A DNA stretch of 64,000 nt from Lichina pygmaea (Eukaryota; Ascomycota; Lichinomycetes; Lichinales; Lichinaceae). The position numbers and the translations under genes were made by a program. The DNA is taken from contig OY730172.1 of NCBI GenBank assembly GCA_963422465.1, forward strand, positions 3,596,001 through 3,660,000, read 5' to 3'. Positions 22,510 through 32,641 of the stretch are shown piece after piece (positions within the stretch are counted from its first letter, which is position 1; every line of letters begins with the position of its first letter). The notes under the pieces were generated by a model. It was not told the origin of the DNA, searched no databases, and saw only the letters and a program-made list of their open reading frames with translations.

Positions 22510-23337
22510 ATGAGTACCTCAGGAGCAACCAACCCCAACTTCCCAGATGGAAAGATTAGCGTCGCCAAGCCAGACCTGTTCTACGGCGAAAGAAACAAGG
22601 TCGATGACTGGCTCATGCAACTCCAAGTCTACTTTCAATTCCAACCAGAGACAAAGCTGCCTAAGGAGAAGTGGCCCCTCTTCGCAACCACTTACATGAG
22701 AGGCAATACTTATCGATGGATCAAGCCCTACGTCAACAAACACCTCTCAGGAAACAGAGACCACGACAGCACAACAGAATGGATGACAAAATGGACACAA
22801 TTCAAGGACAAGATCAAAAGGATCCTTGGGCTATCTAACAAAGACAAAGTGGCTATACGAATGATCCAGCACATCAAACAACAACGCTCAGCCGCAGAGT
22901 ACACCACGCAGTTCAAACAATACTCAGTACTGACTGACTGGGACAACGACGCCCTGATGGTTATGTACCGACATGGACTCAAGGAAAATGTGAAGGATGA
23001 GATCACCTTCGACAGACGAGCGGTCAACACACTGGACAAACTTATCACACAAGCAATCAACATCGATAACAAGCTATTCAAGCGAGCAATGGAGAAACAC
23101 CACAACAGAGGATACAGCCACCCCGCATGGCATGTGAGCAACCACTACAAGCTGCCTAACAAGACACTGCCACATGATCCATATGGCTATGCACCCATGG
23201 AACTGGATGCAGTCCACCACAAGGGAAGGTTCACGAAGGGAAGGAACAACAAAAAAGGGAAAGCACTGAAGTGCTATGCCTGTGGCAAGCTAGGCCACAT
23301 GGCAAAAGACTGTTGTTCAAAGAACAAGGTGCACTGA
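22510..23337 (+). CDS. E4 gag (275 aa), intact frame
   Basis: ATG at 22510, only 18 nt after the LTR. The frame of 275 codons encodes a Ty3-type Gag: a capsid region (about residues 15-190, with DDWLMQLQVYFQF, TYRWIKPYV, EYTTQFKQYSVLTDWDNDAL) and one zinc knuckle CYACGKLGHMAKDC (C-x2-C-x4-H-x4-C) near residues 255-268, followed by a basic end. It packages element RNA into particles. It is the only uninterrupted sense ORF of an LTR element in the window; pol downstream is broken. Confidence 0.88.
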   Translation: MSTSGATNPNFPDGKISVAKPDLFYGERNKVDDWLMQLQVYFQFQPETKLPKEKWPLFATTYMRGNTYRWIKPYVNKHLSGNRDHDSTTEWMTKWTQFKDKIKRILGLSNKDKVAIRMIQHIKQQRSAAEYTTQFKQYSVLTDWDNDALMVMYRHGLKENVKDEITFDRRAVNTLDKLITQAINIDNKLFKRAMEKHHNRGYSHPAWHVSNHYKLPNKTLPHDPYGYAPMELDAVHHKGRFTKGRNNKKGKALKCYACGKLGHMAKDCCSKNKVH

Positions 23338-23442
23338 CAGCAACTTAATACACTTGACGGAGACTGGAATGTCATCAAGCCAGAGGACCCACCAGGAGAG
23401 ACTCAGCTATCCCTTGAACAATAGGACAACTACGATCAGACA

Positions 23443-24009
23443 TTGGAAGCAGCCCACCAACTGGCAACATCAGGAGGCAAGGATCTACCAGAACTAACAG
23501 GTCAGGACAAGGGACAGGAGCCCTTAACCACCTCTGATGGAGACCAAGACAAACCCACGTCTATCAAAGAAGAAATACCACAAGGAAGCTATGCTTACAG
23601 CATGGACCCACGAAATCTACGGCACGGCGAACTACAGTGGAGGTTTTGCATGAAGCACTACTGCACCTACCACGAACAACTACGAAGGTACAGAGGACAT
23701 TCACCCTACTATGCCACCTGCCACAAGCATTGGGTCAATTGCGAGAAGGATACGTGTGAGATCCATCTTTGGGACAAACACCAACACACTGCATTCCCCG
23801 GGCACACACATGATTGGCACAAACACCTCATGTTCCTACAGCAAGGCAACAACCACAACTGCTATGTCAACAATTGGCAGTACTGCCTCAAGCCTGGATG
23901 TGACAAGCATCAACAAGACAAATTCATGAACAGATTCCTCAGGACTGATGGGAATGGCTGGACCTATTGCCCAGTCAGTGGAAAGACACTTCAATCAGGA
24001 AAAGACTGA
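23443..24009 (+). CDS. E4 gag-protease spacer with three W-x2-C-x4-C-x2-H motifs
   Basis: An open frame of 188 codons lies between the gag knuckle and the protease. Three repeats of W-x2-C-x4-C-x2-H are seen: WRFCMKHYCTYH (23638-23673), WVNCEKDTCEIH (23731-23766) and WQYCLKPGCDKH (23875-23910), with many further His. The spacing suggests small metal-binding fingers. The same motif type lies at the same place in family alpha (20163, 20310). It was probably part of the Gag-Pol polyprotein before decay. Role unknown; RNA binding or particle assembly are guesses. Confidence 0.6.
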   Translation: MEAAHQLATSGGKDLPELTGQDKGQEPLTTSDGDQDKPTSIKEEIPQGSYAYSMDPRNLRHGELQWRFCMKHYCTYHEQLRRYRGHSPYYATCHKHWVNCEKDTCEIHLWDKHQHTAFPGHTHDWHKHLMFLQQGNNHNCYVNNWQYCLKPGCDKHQQDKFMNRFLRTDGNGWTYCPVSGKTLQSGKD

Positions 24010-24518
24010 ACTTCCTTGTCAAGGGGCAACATCAGGAGCTCAACAACATGACCCCTAGCAACGCAAAGCACCTGCGATTGCCTGTGTCACTACACGCCAA
24101 CACACCAGTACGGACATACGCACTTGTTGACTCTGGAGCCAGTGGAAACTACATTTCAAGACAACTCTACGACACCCTCGGCACTGGAAGGAGACGCAAG
24201 CAGCAGCCCTATCAGCTCGCGATGGCAAATGGACAGACAGAGCTAGTCTGCCATGAGACACAGCCAATGGAAATAGTTACCAGACACCATGCTGAAAGGA
24301 TCCACCTTGATATTGTCGAGTTGGCCACTCAGGATATCTATTTGGGGATGCCTTGGCTAAAGAAGCACAACCCAGTTGTTAACTGGAGGACAGGAGTACT
24401 CACGTTTAGGAACTGCACTAACAACACAGCTTGGACCTGTTACCAGCCGCAGAAGGCGTGGACAGATGAGGGAAGGAGTCCTCAGTGGAACCTCACTGAC
24501 AGAAAGAACAACTCTTAA
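23967..24518 (+). pseudogene. E4 aspartic protease segment
   Basis: A frame of about 180 codons that overlaps the previous ORF in another phase. It has TYALVDSGASGNYISR (active-site D-S-G) and a downstream DIYLGMPWLKKHNPVVNW block, typical of the retropepsin and linker preceding RT in Ty3 elements. It ends at a TAA before RT. Confidence 0.8.
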
Positions 24519-26192
24519 GAGAAGAGGTCTGCCTTGACAGGCACACCCCAGAACCAGGTGGCCAAACAGTCAGAGATGAAGAGAGAGGAAGTTGTTAACC
24601 CTCTGGAGATCCCTGAAGAGTACTGACCTGGGTATGATAACCTCTTTCAGGAAGAGACAACGACAGCAGCGTTGCCTAAGCACCAACCTTGGGATCATGA
24701 GATCAAGTTGCAACCAGGGACAGAGCCAGGATTTGGACCAATTTACCAGTTATCAGAGAAAGAGCTCCAAGTACTTCGCGAGTACCTGGAGGAAAACCTG
24801 AAAAAGGGTTTCATTCAAGAATCTCAATCACCAGCAGGATACCCGATACTATTTGCACCAAAGAAAGACAGAAGTCTTCAACTTTGTGTGGATTACAGGA
24901 AACTCAACAACATTACCATCAAGAACTGATATCTGTTGCCAAATGTGAACAAATTGTGAGACAGGATCAGCCAAGCTACAATCTTTACCAAGCTGGACTT
25001 GAAAGGAGTATACAACCTGATACACATGAAAGAAGGAGAAGAATGGAAGACAGCCTTCAGAACCTGATACAGACACTACAAGTATCTGGTTATGCCATTC
25101 AGACTCACAAACACACCAGCAACATGTCAAGCATTGATCAACAACATTATCAGAGCACACCTGGACCAAACAGCTATCACCTACCTGGACGACATTCTTG
25201 TCTACTCGAACACGTAACAGGAACATACCAAACATGTGAAGGATGTTCTACGATGCCTACAAGAGGCAGGGCTCAAGCTTAATCTGAAGAAATGTGAGTT
25301 CAACAAACCAGAAGTTGAATTCCTCAGATACATCATAGGGATTGAAGAGATCAAGATTGACCCTGAGAAAATCAAAGTGATTCAGCAATGGCCAACACCA
25401 ACATCAGTTAAGGAAGTACAAGCCTTCCTGGGATTTGCCAACTTCAACTGATAGTTCATCAAGAACTACTCACAGATGGCAACACCACTGACAGAACTCA
25501 CGAAGAAGGACATGGAGTACCAGTGGACAGAGAGACAACAAAAAGCACTCCAACAGCTCAAGGACACTTGCACCAAGGAACCAGTTCTCCTCAACTTCAA
25601 GACAGGCCAACCGACATGAATTGAGACAGACGCTTCAGATCAGGCAGTGGGAGCATGTCTATGCCAACAGGCAGACAGCAAGTGGCACCCAGTTGCCTAC
25701 TACTCACAAAAAATAACACAAGCAGAACAAAACTATGATATCTATGATAAAGAGCTACTGGCAGTCGTCAACACACTCGAACACTGGAGAGTGTACACGG
25801 AAAGCAGTTCTGAACTCACCATTCTCACAGACCACAAGAATCTGACAACGTTCACGACAACCAAGAAGCTGAACAGACAGCAAGTCAGATGGGCTGAACT
25901 CCTAGGGCAACACAAGTTCAAGATCTTGTACACCCCTGGACAAGACAATGGGAGAGCAGACACACTAAGCCAACGAAAAAACCACATGGAAGATGATGAA
26001 CACCAAGGAATGATCTTACAGCAGGACCAGCAAGGAAACCTGGTACCTCAACCACAGATCAACAAGCTCACGGCAGAAGACACTGAAGAACTAATAAGGA
26101 ACTACCATGATAATCCAGTACATGGTCACCCAGGAATCTCCAAGACCACAGACCTTATCCAACGGGCAGGGAACAATGTCATTAACCTCTGA
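24519..26192 (+). pseudogene. E4 reverse transcriptase and RNase H, broken
   Basis: The first RT blocks are open at 24672-24929 ([26 protein letters not shown]), then TGA replaces an expected CGA at 24927. The catalytic region (YLDDILVYS, near 25185-25212) is in a different readable stretch. The thumb and connection are at 25236-25451 and RNase H (TDASDQAVGACL, DKELLAVVNTLEHW, TDHKNL) is at 25620-26192. The interruptions are mainly TGA/TAG stops of the C-to-T type. Confidence 0.85.
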
Positions 26193-27380
26193 CAACATGT
26201 CACAAACTACATCAGCAAGTGTCTACTATGCCAGAAAAACAAACATGGAAGACATAAGCTATACGGAGAAGGACACCTGAACATGATACTGAGAGGCCTG
26301 TGGGAAGACGTGTCAATGGACTTTATCACAAAGCTACCCAAGTCCAAAGACCCAGTCACAGGAATCACCTACGACTTGATTATGGTGATAGTGGACAGAT
26401 TCACAAAATATCTAATAGTGGTACCATTCAAGGAGACCCACACAGCAGAACAGTTGGGACACCTCTTACTGGACAGATTGGTCAGAGACCACAGAGTTCT
26501 GATCACGATCATTACAGACAGGGATAAACTCTTCACATCCAACTACTGGAAGACAATCAGTGCAGCCATGGGAACAAAACCCAAAATGTCTACGGCCTAT
26601 CACCCACGAACCGACAGCCAGACAGAGTGAGCGAACCAAGTCCTGGAGACTTACTTACGGCATTACATCAACAAGACCCACAGCAATTGGGTACAGTTAT
26701 TACCGGTGGCACAGCTGGCAATCAACCAGCACAGATCAGACTCAACAAAGGAATCACTTTTTTTTGCCAATTTTGGACAACATGCGAACATCGGGATGCC
26801 AAGCAGAGCTTCACCAAACACGGAGAAAGTACTCCAACATGACAAGCTCCTACGACAAACGCACACGATGATGAGGCACTACCTTCAAGAAACCTCAGAA
26901 AAAATACAACGTCAAATGGACAAGAAATTGAAAATGGCACCTCAGCTAAAGAAGGGGGATAAAGTCTACTTTCTCACAAGAAATTGGAGAATGAAGAAAC
27001 CAAGAACAAAGAAACTGGACCATGTCAAGATCAGACTATTTTCAGTCAAAGAAAAAACTGGACCAGTCAACATCAGACTGTGACTACCGAGAGATGCTCA
27101 GGTACACCCAAACTTTCACATCTCAATGATCGAATTAGCCGACCAGAGCACACCCTTGCAGGAAACATTTCATTACCAACCAGAGGAAGAACAGGAATTC
27201 GAGGCCGAACAGATCCTGAAGAGAAAAGGTCAGCGATACCTTGTCAAGTGGAAAAACTACCCAGACTCAGAAAATACCTGGGAGCCACTCAGGAACCTTG
27301 TGAACTGCCAGCTCCTCCTGCAGCAGTTCCGGCAGAAGCAGGACCAAACAGCTTGGCCTGCAGTGTGGATGCGTCAATGA
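26193..27380 (+). pseudogene. E4 integrase and chromodomain, broken
   Basis: CLLCQKNKHG (zinc-binding region end, about 26222), catalytic core from 26283 (WEDVSMDFITKLPKS, ITDRDKLFTS, STAYHPRTDSQTE then TGA at 26628), C-terminal part, and a chromodomain at about 27180-27300 ([20 protein letters not shown], then [10 protein letters not shown]). Pol ends at the TGA at 27378. The end overlaps the antisense ORF. Confidence 0.85.
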
Positions 27381-27789
27381 CTGTCGCTGACAAGTCTTCA
27401 CCATCCGCCTCCATTTCAGCAACAAGGCACTGGAGCTTCTTCTTTGCTTGACCCTCAGCACCCTCAAGAACCTTTCACTTTCAGGACACACAAGCCTGCA
27501 GCTCGGCAAGCTGCTCAACAAGAGCATCCTGTTTAGCCTCATCAACAGCCAAATCCTCGCGAAGGTTATCCCGAGTCATGTTCAGCAACTCCCAAGAAAG
27601 TGACACACAGGACTTCCCACGACAAGTGCATTCAGCGCACTTCAACTTATCGTTGTCGTCAGACATTCGGAAGCAGGGCTTGTGGTTCAAAACACAGAAG
27701 TCACACGGAGCAAGTGACACAAAGTTATGATCACAGATCTGGGCTGCCAGTTGGTTTTGGTAAGCAGAGGCATGTGATTTTGCAGACAT
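27289..27789 (-). pseudogene. E4 antisense ORF: Zn2Cys6-like cluster plus coiled coil
   Basis: Minus-strand frame from an ATG at 27787-27789 (an in-frame ATG further upstream, at 27862, lies inside the LTR) to TGA at 27289-27291, 167 codons including the stop. Two TGA (27481 and two codons downstream of it) interrupt and look like CGA to TGA changes. The protein has CDFCVLNHKPC, 11 residues, then CAECTCRGKSC, exactly C-x2-C-x6-C-x11-C-x2-C-x6-C, which fits the Zn(II)2Cys6 consensus. Next come SWELLNMTRDN and a charged heptad-like helix, and the end is Gly/Ala/Ser-rich (GSSQGS). The 3' end overlaps the end of sense pol by 92 bp. The reading and spacing are directly seen; a DNA-binding or regulatory role is inference. 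Confidence 0.7.
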
Positions 27790-27833
27790 ACTCAAGAATT
27801 CATCGGGACAATGAATAAAGGAGAGGAGGGTAG

Positions 27834-28433
27834 TGTTACGACCCAGGGGATGGGAGCCACTCATTTATAGGCAATCAGGCCGCGGGCCAGGCAAGAGGAC
27901 ACCATGGAAGTCAAGTGACCAACCAACAAGGGGTCACGTGACTGTCGAGACACACACAGAAGTCTCGACACAGCATGCATGAAGTATCAAGACAATCTCA
28001 CCAGTCTTGACGCAGCATGCATGAAGCATCGAGACAATCTCACCAGTCTCGACGCAGGATGCATGAAGCATCAAGACAATCTCACCAGTCTTGACGCAGG
28101 GTGCATAACATGGTGGGACTGTCAAGACAATCTCACCCGTCTCGACGTCAAGACTGTCGAGACAATCTTGATTGTCTTGACAGGCCAGCACTATATAGTC
28201 TGGCGATAGTTCCCCTATGGAACAATTGTCTTCAACTCATGTTGTGATCCAGACAACTAGATCTACTTCAATACAATCCTTTGTACGAAGCTGTTGATCA
28301 GGTGTCACCACCACCATGTTCCACCAAACCCCTTCGCGCTCCTTGACACTCCTCTCCTGCGAGAACCAACCCACCTTCCACCTCTCACCCTAATCCTATA
28401 CTCGGATAGGACAGTACAGTACGGACCGCAACA
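27834..28433 (+). repeat. E4 3' LTR (600 bp)
   Basis: Same length and ends as the 5' LTR; differs from it only by transitions. Followed by the TSD ttaac. Confidence 0.95.
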
Positions 28434-28438
28434 TTAAC

Positions 28439-30360
28439 CAGAAAGAACAAATCTTTTGGGTGGGGGGAGAGCCAACAAGTGGCCTTCCAGGAGTTGAAGA
28501 ATAAATTCATCTCCGCACCTATTTTGGCATCATTTGATTCTGAGAAGAGGATCATTCTGGAAACTGATGCCTCAGACCAAGCATTGGGATTCTGCTTGTG
28601 TCAACCAGACGCCGACAACTGCTTACACCCTGTCGCATACTGATCAAGAAAGTTCTCTGGCCCAGAACTGAGGTATGATGTTCACGACAAAGAGTTGCTA
28701 GCAATTGTTGACGTATTCCAAGAATGGAGGCCTTACTTGGAGGGGGCAAAATACACAGTAGACATGTACTCAGACCACAAGAACTTAGCTTACTTCACAA
28801 CAACAAAGAAGCTAAACTGACAACAAGTTCGATGGGCAGAGTTGTTGGCATCATACAACTTCCAAATCCTCTACCGGAAGAGCACTGAAAATGCTCAAGT
28901 GGACGCACTCAGCAGGCGACCAGACCTGATGGACAAGAAAACAACAGAGGAACACCCAATCCTAGCGACAAAAGGACAAACCCTGGTCTATGCCCAACCC
29001 CAACTGGCAACAACTGAAACAAAGGGTCCACTCCTTACCCTTGGCCACAAGGTGGCAAACAAAAAGGAAATTGTGCCAGAAAGAGCACAAGAGGAGGTGA
29101 TCCAGAGGCACCATGACAGGCCTTTGCACAGACACCCCAGGCAAGATAAAACCTTGGAGAAAATCCAAAGGAACTACCACTTTGACAGAATGAAGTGCAA
29201 GGTGACAGAGTTCATCTGCAACTGCAAACAGTGCGCGAAGAACAAGCCATCAAGACATAAGCTCTATGGGTAGGCACAGCAAATGGACCTACCCGAGGCA
29301 CTATGGGAAACTATCATGATGGATTTTGTGGTCAAGTTGCCAAAGTCAACAGACCCAGCAACAAAGGTGGTATACGATAGCATTTTGGTGGTTGTTGACA
29401 AGCTCACCAAATACGCCCACCTGGTCCTGTGGAAAGAGTCAGGAACTGTGAACAAACTTGCAAGCATCCTACTCAAAGAGCTGGTAAGCCACTGAGGGCT
29501 ACCAAAAACAATCATCTCAGATTGAGACAAACTCTTCACCTTGAAATTCTGGAACATGTGGACAAGGCAACTTGGCATTGATATAAGGATGTCAACAGCC
29601 TACCACCCACAAACTGACAGACAAACTGAGCGGACAAACCAGACAATAGAGCAGTATCTACAACACTACATCAACCACCAGCAGGATAACTGGGTGGAAC
29701 TGCTACCAATAGCCCAGTTTGTGTACAACAACCAGCAACACAGTGTGACAGGGACAACACCGTTCTTTGCGAACTACAGAAGAAACCCCTGATGGCAGGC
29801 AACAGCAGGAGGCAACATTGTTGATGTTAGCAAACTCGCTGCTATGCACAAGATGATGAAAACAATGATTGACTATGCCCAGAACACCACCGCCCGCTGA
29901 TTACACAACAAAAGGTTGAAGGGACCAACCCTGGAAAGAGGGGATAAGGTCTACCTATCAACAAAAAACCTGTGCTCAAAGCAACCAAGCAAAAAGCTGG
30001 ACCATGTACAAATCAGACTATTCAAAATTGAGAAGTGCACTGGGAAGGTCAACTATCAACTGAGACTACCACAAAAAGCAAGGATACACTGAGTATTCCA
30101 CGCTTGAACCAGCACCCAGCGATGCAGAAATCAAGACAGAATGGAACTTCAAGGATGACAAAGAAGAGTACGATGTTGAAAGGATCCTGGATAGTCAAAG
30201 AAACAGACAGAAAACTGAGTACCTGGTGAAGTGGTTAGGATTTGATGAAGAGAATTTGTGGGAACCAACCGAGAACTTCAGCTCTGCGATGAACCAGAAG
30301 CTGGTGGATTACCACCAAGCAAACCCGCAGCGACCAGGTCTGACAGAGACAACAGCTTGA
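28439..30360 (+). pseudogene. E3 RNase H, integrase and chromodomain, broken
   Basis: Continuation of E3 pol after E4: RNase H ([29 protein letters not shown]), tether, integrase zinc-binding part (CNCKQCAKNKPSRH), core (ETIMMDFVVKLPKS; STAYHPQTDRQTERTNQ), C-terminal domain and chromodomain (YLVKWLGFDEENLWEP) to the TGA at 30358-30360. Long open stretches are separated by single stops (for example TGA at 28642, 28818, 29493), so decay is light. Confidence 0.87.
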
Positions 30361-30850
30361 GAGAAGCCAAAGTCTCTGAAGAGAAGATGTCCTCAAAGGA
30401 CAGTGGAGCAGCAGCCTGACTGGCCTCCTGTTCGCAGATAACACAGAGAGCCTCTTGTTCCTGAGCATCAAGAGACTCTTGATCCTTGATGGCTGACAGC
30501 TCACAACAGATAGCATCAGCCTCCTTCTGTGAGAGATGACCCAGCTGCCGGCGGAGGCAGATCTGCCGGGGAAGCAACTTTGACAATTGGTCATCAGTCT
30601 CCCGCAGCTGAGCCTTGAGCTGCTTGCGCTCAAGTTCCATCTTCTTCCATTCTGATTCTGAGAGATGAAGGTTGCAGTGACAACCCTTCTCAACACACCG
30701 ACAACAAAAAGACGATGCAGAGCTCACGACACACTTGGTGTGGTCACAACAACAAGCACCGTATGTGATTTTTGATTCCTTGCCTATTTTGCCAATACGA
30801 CAAGAAAGAAAACTGCGACGACAAGTTCAAGTTGTCTGGCCTTGGTTCAT
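30278..30850 (-). pseudogene. E3 antisense ORF: Zn2Cys6-like cluster plus coiled coil (one stop)
   Basis: 191-codon frame on the minus strand from ATG 30848-30850 to a stop at 30278, broken by only one TGA eight codons in (CGA expected). Cysteine pattern: Y-x2-C-x6-C (YGACCCDHTKC), eight residues, then CCRCVEKGCHC = C-x2-C-x6-C; the first position is Cys in E1. There follow ESEWKKMELERKQLKAQL and a roughly 60-residue heptad-like helix, an acidic/Ser-Leu-rich segment and the C-terminus SGSSQS. It overlaps the chromodomain end on the other strand by 83 bp. Same length as in E2, and the same location and C-terminal SSQ motif as in E4, so it is an inherited gene of these elements and not a chance ORF (inference). 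Confidence 0.72.
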
Positions 30851-30911
30851 GATAAAAGAGGAGCAGGAACAAAAAGGATCTGGGGACAGAACTCTTGGAG
30901 AGAGGGGATAG

Positions 30912-31371
30912 TGTTAAGGCCTAGGCCGGAACAGCCCAGGTAAGTGAGGGAGGAGTGTTAGTCATGCAGAACAACATCCGACTGATCTGGTGGACAAGCA
31001 AGAGCTAAGCGAGGAGCTTGTCCGGTGGACGAGCAAGAGCTAAGCGAGGAGCTCGTCCGGTGGACAAGCAGGAGCTAAGCGAGGAGCTTGTCCGGTGGAC
31101 AAGCAGGAGCTAAGCAAGGAGCTTGTCCACGCAAAAGGATGATACTCCTTGAGGAGACCCCCCCCCCTAGGGCATCTGTATAAAGACCACCCCAAGGGTC
31201 TGGAGGGATTAGCTCTCCAGGCTGAACACAATACGCACACATCGTACTGAGACAATAGTACAGAGAGAGTTACTTGTCTGTCTATTTCTCTATCAAGTCC
31301 CTGTCTAGAATCTGCCCTGCGAAGCAACAGAACGTACCGGTTTCTGTGTGAACCCGGCCCGGCCTTTAACA
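30912..31371 (+). repeat. LTR D, 3' LTR of E3 (460 bp)
   Basis: tgttaagg...tttaaca with four 35-bp units, one base longer than LTR C. Followed by the TSD tattt (31372-31376). Confidence 0.92.
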
Positions 31372-31790
31372 TATTTATCAACAAAAGACCTGCACTTAAA
31401 GTGACCAAGCAAGAAGCTGGATCACATACAAATCAGACTATTTGAGATTGAGAAGTACACTGGAGAAGTTAGCTACTGACTGAGACTGCTAAAGAAGGCA
31501 TGGATACACTGAGTATTCCATGTCTCACTGCTTGAGCCAGCACCCAGTGACACAGAAATTGAAACATAATAGCACTTCAAGGATAACAAAGAAAAGTACA
31601 ACATCAAAAGGATTCTAGACAGCTGAAGAAATAGACAGAAGATCAAGTACCTGGTCAAATAGTTAGAGTATGATAATGAGAAGAACTTATGGGAACCCAC
31701 CAAGAACTTCAGCTCTGTGACAAGTGAGAAGCTGCAGAATTTCCACCAAGAAAACTCGCAGAAGCCAGGACTGATGGAGACAAAGACTTA
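31372..31790 (+). pseudogene. E1 end of integrase and chromodomain, degenerate
   Basis: Resumes E1 exactly where 18345 stopped. Chromodomain traces (YLVK, LWEPTKNFSS) remain up to the stop near 31790. Heavily mutated. Confidence 0.75.
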
Positions 31791-32230
31791 ATGGAAGCCA
31801 AGACCTCTGAAGAGAAAAGATCATCCAGAGACAGCAGAGACACCACATGTGAAATCTCCTGCTTGAGAGTCTCTTGGTCCTTAATCACAGTGAGCTCACA
31901 CCTGATAGTATCACTGTTTTTCTTGGACAACAAGCCCAGCTGCTGACAAAGACAGATCTTGTGAGGAAGGAGCTTTGACTCTTGCTTCTCAATATCCTTC
32001 AGCTGAGCCTTGAGCTGAGCACACTCAAGCTCCATCTTTTCCTATTCTGACTCCACAAGATGAAGATCACAGCAGCAACTCTTCTTAATACACTGACTAT
32101 AAGATGTGGACTCTAAGCTGATGACACACTTGGTGTGGTCATGATGACATGTACTGCATGAAAATTTGGACACCTTGCCTATCTTGCCAACACAAGAACT
32201 AAGAGCTCCACAACAGTTATTGTGAGATGT
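31709..32230 (-). pseudogene. E1 antisense ORF, diverged Zn2Cys6-like homologue
   Basis: Minus-strand counterpart of the E2/E3 ORF. It keeps CSTCHHDHTKC (C-x2-C-x6-C), eight residues, then Y-S-Q-C-x6-C, where the first Cys of the second half is Tyr. It also keeps the LHLVESE region with a TAG, then an open 108-codon stretch (31709-32035; MELECAQLKAQLKD, SLDDLFSSEVLASIKS) ending HLSQS. There is an in-frame deletion of about a dozen residues relative to E3. Protein similarity persists in the most decayed copy, which argues for past coding constraint. Confidence 0.6.
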
Positions 32231-32291
32231 CCAGAGTATAGCAAGAGAAGTGAGAGGATCTGGGGACAGAACTTTTAGAGGGAGGGGATGG

Positions 32292-32641
32292 TGTTAAGGC
32301 CCAGGCCAGAACAGCTAAGCTAACCTAAGTGAGTGTACAGAGGTACATGGAACAATGTTCACCTGACCTGGTGGCAGAGGTGGCAGAGGAGGGCGCTCCT
32401 CATCCAACTCTACCACGCAGAAAGCTGATACTCCTTGGGGAGGACCCCCCCCCCTCAGGCTCCTGTATATAAGAGAACCCAGATAGCCGGAGAGAATAGC
32501 TCTCCAGGCTGAACACACAAGATACTAGTGATAATAGCAAGAGAGTTACTCCACTTGCTATTCATCTATTGAGTCCCTGCCCTCCTTGATCAGACATGCG
32601 GACCACCCACATTCTGTGTGAACATGGACTGGCCCTTAACA
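32292..32641 (+). repeat. E1 3' LTR (350 bp)
   Basis: tgttaagg...cccttaaca, with the same ctctccaggctgaacac core and terminal ggacc...gtgtgaac block as the other alpha LTRs. In place of the 35-bp units it has a short ggtggcaga repeat. Ends directly against LINE-E. Confidence 0.85.

Larger units (their letters stand above)
21892..28433 (+). mobile_element. Ty3/chromovirus copy E4 (family beta), inserted in E3
   Basis: 6542 bp with 600-bp LTRs (21892-22491, 27834-28433) and a perfect 5-bp TSD ttaac (21887-21891, 28434-28438). Internal order: gag, Cys/His spacer, protease, RT, RNase H, integrase, chromodomain, antisense ORF. The youngest LTR element here by nesting. Gag is open, but pol has several TGA stops. 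Confidence 0.95.
18346..31371 (+). mobile_element. Ty3/chromovirus copy E3 (family alpha), contains E4
   Basis: LTRs 18346-18804 and 30912-31371; 5-bp TSD tattt at 18341-18345 and 31372-31376. Gag and pol follow the chromovirus order and end in a chromodomain, then an antisense ORF. E4 (21892-28433) is inserted between RT and RNase H with its own TSD. Without E4 the element is about 6.5 kb. E3 is the best-preserved alpha copy but has several stops, and its RT catalytic box reads YIND instead of YIDD, so it is inactive. Confidence 0.93.
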
